In this document: one piece after another, positions 60,226 to 64,000 of the stretch
How positions within the stretch are numbered: the first letter of the stretch is position 1
Layout: every line of letters begins with the position of its first letter
Position numbers and translations under genes: made by a program
From: Leptospira_A soteropolitanensis
GTDB lineage: Bacteria; Spirochaetota; Leptospiria; Leptospirales; Leptospiraceae
Assembly: GCF_026151335.1 (NCBI RefSeq)
Contig: NZ_JAMQPP010000003.1
DNA: 64,000 bases
Reading direction: 5' to 3' (one strand)
Notes under the pieces: model-generated
Databases searched by the model: none
Told to the model about the DNA's origin: nothing
The model's input: only the letters and a program-made list of their open reading frames with translations

Positions 60226-62766
60226 TTAGGAGATTTTGAAGAAATTGATCTTCTTTTTCAAAGTTTCTGCCAAATTGGCAATCCCATTGGAAGTGGCAGT
60301 CATTTCTTCGAGCCCTGCTGCCGTACCTTGGGTCAGGTCGTTGATGCTGAAAATGGCCTGAGCCACCTCCCCAATCGCATTCTTTTGTTCTTCCATCGAA
60401 AGTCGAATGGCCTGGCTGATTTGGTTCACCTTATCCACTTCCTCCCCGACCTTTTGGTTGATGATGAGCTGTTCTTTTGTACTCGCCTCAATGGAATCCG
60501 TCATCTCGTTAAAGGAGTTAACCCCTTGGATGATTCTTTGGATGAGAGAAATCGTGGTTTCAATATTTTCTCGGCCGTTTTCAATTTCCTTCTCATTGGC
60601 TTGGATGAGTTCCCCAATATCCCCGATGGACATTGCTGTTTTTTCTGCCAATTTCCCAATTTCATCGGCGACCACAGCAAATCCTCTTCCATATACTCCA
60701 GCTCTTGCTGCTTCAATTGCAGCATTTAACGCAAGTAAGTTGATTTGTTCGGAAATATTATTGATAATTTCAATCACACTTCCAATTTCTTCAGAACTGT
60801 TACTGATTTTGGTGATGGAATTTCGCATCGAATCCAAAGAAGTTTGCCCAGACTTTGCTTCTTCTGAAATAAGAGTTACGTCTTTTGAGGCCTTCCCTAC
60901 CTGTCTACCTGTTGCTTCAATTAAACTGGAAAGTTCTGCCATTTTTATTTTCAAAAAATCGACTTTGCGAAATTGATCTTCCGCCTGTGCATCCACGTTT
61001 TGAACGGCAGCAGAAATCTCCTCGATAGAAGCAGAAATTTCTTCTGCAGAGGCAGCCTGCGTTTGAGCATTAGAAGATAACATATTGAGTGAAGCTGACA
61101 TTTGTTCAGCAGAAGAGGCCAGATCTTCAGAAAAAACCTGATTGGATCCAACTACTTCTGAAATTTGTTTTAAAGTGGCATTCAGTCCACGAGCAAGTCT
61201 TGCAAACTCGTCAGAGGATTCCATTTTTGCATTGTGACGTAAATCCCCTACTTCAATGTCGTGCAAGATCTTACCCACAGTTTTCATAGGCTTAAACCGA
61301 GCAGTAAACAATAAATAGATGGCAATAGCAATAAACACTGCCCCAACGATACTAATGACCGTTAGTCCACGAAGGGAAGAAAGGCTTTCTACCTCAATTT
61401 CTTTTAAATCAATAGTCGAGAAAAATTGAAGCCCATATTTTTCACTCACCTTTCTTCTGAGTAAAAAAGTGGATCCTTCCCAAGGATTACGAAAAGAATC
61501 TGTCTCTCCGGCATTTTTTGCTAGTTCCTCAAATTCAGTATTTTTAAAACTATGCATTAAGTATTTTGGGTTAGGATGATATACCATTGTAGATTGTTTA
61601 TCTAAAAGGAAGGAATAACCTGTTGTTCCAATTTTTACGTTTTTTAGGAAAGATTCCATCGCCTTCCCCACAAGAAACGGCATCCCTACCATTCCTATCA
61701 CAGTTCCACTTACGTTTTTAACAGGTGTTGTGACCATAATCACAATATTTCCGTTAAACGGTGATTTTACAGCGACACCAACATGGTTTTTTCCCTCTTT
61801 TGCTGCCTGGATATTCTCAAGAACATCGGGGTTGGAAGCTAAGGAATAACCCACACTAGCTCCGTTAGGAAGTCCTGAGGCGACAATGGGAACCCCTTCC
61901 GCAAAAGATGCGATAAATGCATTTTCCAAAAGCAGTTTCGAATCACTCATTACTTTCGAAAGAATCGGTTCTGCTAACTTATAATTTTTAGTTTCTAGAG
62001 CTGTTTTGATGGTGGGTGAAGAAGCTACTTCTTTTAAATTGGCTTCTACTGATTCAAAATAGACATTGATCCCCGCTTCATTACTTTGATTGAAGTTATA
62101 CAACTGGTTGGAAAATGCTTTTTCTAAAGACTTGGCATTGACGTTAAATGCGTAAATCAATAGAAAAATAGAAAGTACCATAACCATAAGGGAAAAGATA
62201 ATAGGAACGGTATTTCTTAAATTTCTGTAATAAGGGCTAATACTTTCTTTTAATTCTGCCTGAAAGATATCATCTTCCAAAACGATGTGAGATGATTTTT
62301 CAAGTAAAATAAATGAAGAAATGACATTGAGGATTGCCGTTAGAATCAGAATACTCACAATATAAAATGAATCTGACTTACTGGTTTCTTCCAATAAAAG
62401 AAGTGGGCCAATGACTATTGGAAGGGCTAGAGTCCACTGGGCACTCCCGACCAAAGCCCCCACCACCGGCATTTTTGCAATTAGATCCCAAACTGCCACA
62501 TAGGTTTTGGGATCTTTCTCCGTTTGAGACTCAAGTTCGACAAGTCCCTTCCTAATGGCCTTTAGTTTTTTAGGAAAGATGAGTGCAGGAAGAAGCAAAC
62601 TCACAAGGGCAGCAGCAAGCGTTGCTCCAATGAAAGTTTTGATTTGCGTTGGGCTTAAATCAACATAGAAAAGGATGAGAGCAATTCCAATGGGAACCAC
62701 AATTCCTAAAGAGAAAACTTGAGATGCAAGAGTAAATGCCCTTGCGTAGCGTTTGTATAACTTCAT
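60226..62766 (-). CDS. methyl-accepting chemotaxis protein with extra membrane domain and Cache sensor
   Basis: An 846-residue receptor. The N-terminus carries about four hydrophobic helices (residues about 14-34, 40-62, 105-125, 133-153), then another at about 190-212, a periplasmic Cache-type sensor (about 215-450, with GMPFLVGKAMESFLKNVKIGTTGYSFLLDKQ), a helix near 465-485, a HAMP domain and the signalling region. The tip reads SEQINLLALNAAIEAARAGVYGRGFAVVADEIGKLAEKT. It controls flagellar rotation through CheA. The additional N-terminal membrane block is unusual for a chemoreceptor. The ligand is unknown. Confidence 0.88.
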   Translation of the reverse strand: MKLYKRYARAFTLASQVFSLGIVVPIGIALILFYVDLSPTQIKTFIGATLAAALVSLLLPALIFPKKLKAIRKGLVELESQTEKDPKTYVAVWDLIAKMPVVGALVGSAQWTLALPIVIGPLLLLEETSKSDSFYIVSILILTAILNVISSFILLEKSSHIVLEDDIFQAELKESISPYYRNLRNTVPIIFSLMVMVLSIFLLIYAFNVNAKSLEKAFSNQLYNFNQSNEAGINVYFESVEANLKEVASSPTIKTALETKNYKLAEPILSKVMSDSKLLLENAFIASFAEGVPIVASGLPNGASVGYSLASNPDVLENIQAAKEGKNHVGVAVKSPFNGNIVIMVTTPVKNVSGTVIGMVGMPFLVGKAMESFLKNVKIGTTGYSFLLDKQSTMVYHPNPKYLMHSFKNTEFEELAKNAGETDSFRNPWEGSTFLLRRKVSEKYGLQFFSTIDLKEIEVESLSSLRGLTVISIVGAVFIAIAIYLLFTARFKPMKTVGKILHDIEVGDLRHNAKMESSDEFARLARGLNATLKQISEVVGSNQVFSEDLASSAEQMSASLNMLSSNAQTQAASAEEISASIEEISAAVQNVDAQAEDQFRKVDFLKIKMAELSSLIEATGRQVGKASKDVTLISEEAKSGQTSLDSMRNSITKISNSSEEIGSVIEIINNISEQINLLALNAAIEAARAGVYGRGFAVVADEIGKLAEKTAMSIGDIGELIQANEKEIENGRENIETTISLIQRIIQGVNSFNEMTDSIEASTKEQLIINQKVGEEVDKVNQISQAIRLSMEEQKNAIGEVAQAIFSINDLTQGTAAGLEEMTATSNGIANLAETLKKKINFFKIS

Positions 62767-62842
62767 TGAAACTTAGACCTAAATCGCAGGTTAAATTCTA
62801 CGATCATTAAGGCAAGGCTTTATGGATTTCCCCGAAGTTTTC

Positions 62843-63970
62843 CTAAAAGGAGAGTTTGATACCCAAATTGGCGGAGTACAGATCCTTTCCTCCATACAAT
62901 CCTTCCGCAATCACCTTTAGAAGATACAAATCAAATTCTAATCCGACAATCCCGTATCCAATTCCGCGTTTGGAGTTAGATTCGCTACTAGCTCTAAACC
63001 CAAGTGTGGCATTGGGATTTTGAGCAAGAAGTTCCTTGTCCACAACTGATTGGTATTCCCTAGGCAGTTCCAAAGGTTGGGATTCATTCGTATTGATTAA
63101 AAAAGGTCCTCTTCGACTTAAGATCGCTGAATTACTTCCAGAATTCCAACTATATCCCCCGCCCACAATGACATTGGCGATCCAAAAAAGACCAAGCCCT
63201 GTTCGAAGGTCTACATTCGTGGTTTGAACTTTCGTATTAAATTGGAAGTTCGTATCTCCTCCCCATTTCCCTTTGACACCTTGGAATTCGATTTGAGCTG
63301 CCTTACCTTCCAAATAACTAAGACTCATATTCTGTTCCATAACATGATGTCCTACACCCACATTGATTCCATTCCAAGTGATCAGGTTCATTAAAAAACC
63401 TTCTTTTTCAAGCAACTGGTAACGGATCATACCACCATACGACCGTACGGCGATACGGCCTTCGTAATTTTTATTATTGGAAGCTGATTGGATTTGATCT
63501 TCTGAAACAGCTACGTTCATACCATGAAGGAAAATTCCGATCCTACGGATGTATCCACCTTCGGTAGTTCCCAAAAGCCAACCTGGATTAAAATCCAAAT
63601 GGAATGAAGGAATCACAGCACCACCCACGTTAGGAAGTTTAGGAAATTTAATGTAATTGTCTTGGATTTGGATGTCATCTTTTTTGTAGCCAGCAGCAGA
63701 AGTACTAACTCCAAACTGAACTCGACGAACCATACCAGTTCCAATATTACTGGCTCCAACATTGGCTAAAAATCCGGCTTCTAAGTTTGTTTTGAGTACT
63801 TCGTTTAAGTATTCTGTTTCAAATTTTCTAAGGGAACCATTCCCTGCTTCTGTAAGTGGTTTTGGTAAAAAACTACAAGCAGACCCTTCACAAGTAAATT
63901 GTGCATACAGCTCTGATTGTGATACTGTTGTGACAAATACGAATATGAGCAGGAGGTTACGTAATTTCAT
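62843..63970 (-). CDS. putative outer-membrane beta-barrel protein
   Basis: A 375-residue exported protein from ATG 63970, which has an AAGGA ribosome-binding site; the frame continues upstream to the window end but without a better start. Residues 1-23 (KLRNLLLIFVFVTTVSQSELYAQ) are a signal peptide. The mature protein begins with a CEGSAC cysteine pair and contains many alternating strands (VRRVQFGVSTSAAGYKK, GYIRRIGIFLHGMNVAV, TGLGLFWIANVIVGGGYSW), ending YSANLGIKLSF with the terminal phenylalanine common in outer-membrane barrels. No specific family recognised. Confidence 0.6.
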   Translation of the reverse strand: MKLRNLLLIFVFVTTVSQSELYAQFTCEGSACSFLPKPLTEAGNGSLRKFETEYLNEVLKTNLEAGFLANVGASNIGTGMVRRVQFGVSTSAAGYKKDDIQIQDNYIKFPKLPNVGGAVIPSFHLDFNPGWLLGTTEGGYIRRIGIFLHGMNVAVSEDQIQSASNNKNYEGRIAVRSYGGMIRYQLLEKEGFLMNLITWNGINVGVGHHVMEQNMSLSYLEGKAAQIEFQGVKGKWGGDTNFQFNTKVQTTNVDLRTGLGLFWIANVIVGGGYSWNSGSNSAILSRRGPFLINTNESQPLELPREYQSVVDKELLAQNPNATLGFRASSESNSKRGIGYGIVGLEFDLYLLKVIAEGLYGGKDLYSANLGIKLSF

Positions 63971-64000
63971 ATAGATCCTTAATTCTCTATCAATTCTCAA

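Noticed and set aside
1..64000. CRISPR arrays, tRNA and rRNA genes
   Set aside because: No regularly spaced repeats and no tRNA- or rRNA-like sequences were noticed on either strand by eye.

Overview
The window looks like chromosomal DNA of a spirochaete, most likely a Leptospira and probably from the saprophytic side of the genus. This rests on low GC content, a LruC-type lipoprotein, many membrane-linked signalling proteins (class III cyclase, SpoIIE/PP2C phosphatases, chemoreceptors, hybrid GAF and PAS proteins), an outer-membrane lifestyle (TolC, O-antigen ligase, beta-barrel-like proteins) and weak Shine-Dalgarno use. The genus is an inference from gene content; no marker such as 16S rRNA is present. 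I see no tRNA, rRNA or CRISPR array.

Bases 1 to about 11,550 are an accessory region. It opens with an unusual same-strand series of proteins related to the flagellar motor: a MotA-like cytoplasmic domain without the second pair of membrane helices (5' end cut by the window), a SLOG-type nucleotide-binding protein, an unknown protein, a FliM-like protein with a shortened C-terminus, and a protein with two FliN/SpoA-like domains followed by a FliG-middle-like domain. None looks like the housekeeping flagellar gene. Then follow a possible PcfJ-like protein, a leucine-rich-repeat-like protein, a uracil-DNA-glycosylase-like gene with a probable early frameshift, an unknown protein, an ArdC-type antirestriction protein and a complete IS481-family element (9902-11190). 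The core chromosome resumes near 11,550.

11.5-26.9 kb is core-like: a HAMP membrane protein, a FecR/ECF sigma pair, the transhydrogenase SthA, a large adenylate/guanylate cyclase, peroxiredoxin and OsmC proteins, a DUF547 protein, an esterase, DinB, a response regulator-phosphatase with its PAS histidine kinase, ExbB/ExbD and UbiE.

27-32.4 kb holds LruC and then the second remarkable group: a short acyl-adenylating enzyme fused to a carrier domain, converging on a photoactive yellow protein (PYP) homologue that keeps the chromophore cysteine, a coiled-coil protein in the same transcription unit, and a divergent chemoreceptor. Together these could form a blue-light taxis module.

32.4-51.6 kb carries a DUF4442 protein, an O-antigen ligase-like protein, rpmG plus a DksA-like gene, an SBF transporter, an aminotransferase, alanine racemase, a hydrolase, a nitrilase, ArgB with a GAF-phosphatase, a four-gene Cus-type copper/silver efflux operon and phosphofructokinase.

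51.6-64 kb has two hypothetical envelope genes and a methyl-cycle cluster read on the minus strand: ArsR-methyltransferase regulator, AhcY, ferredoxin, MetH, a small protein and a decayed MetF-like remnant, headed by a perfect 14-bp-arm palindrome that is probably the regulator's operator. A chemoreceptor and a putative outer-membrane protein end the window.
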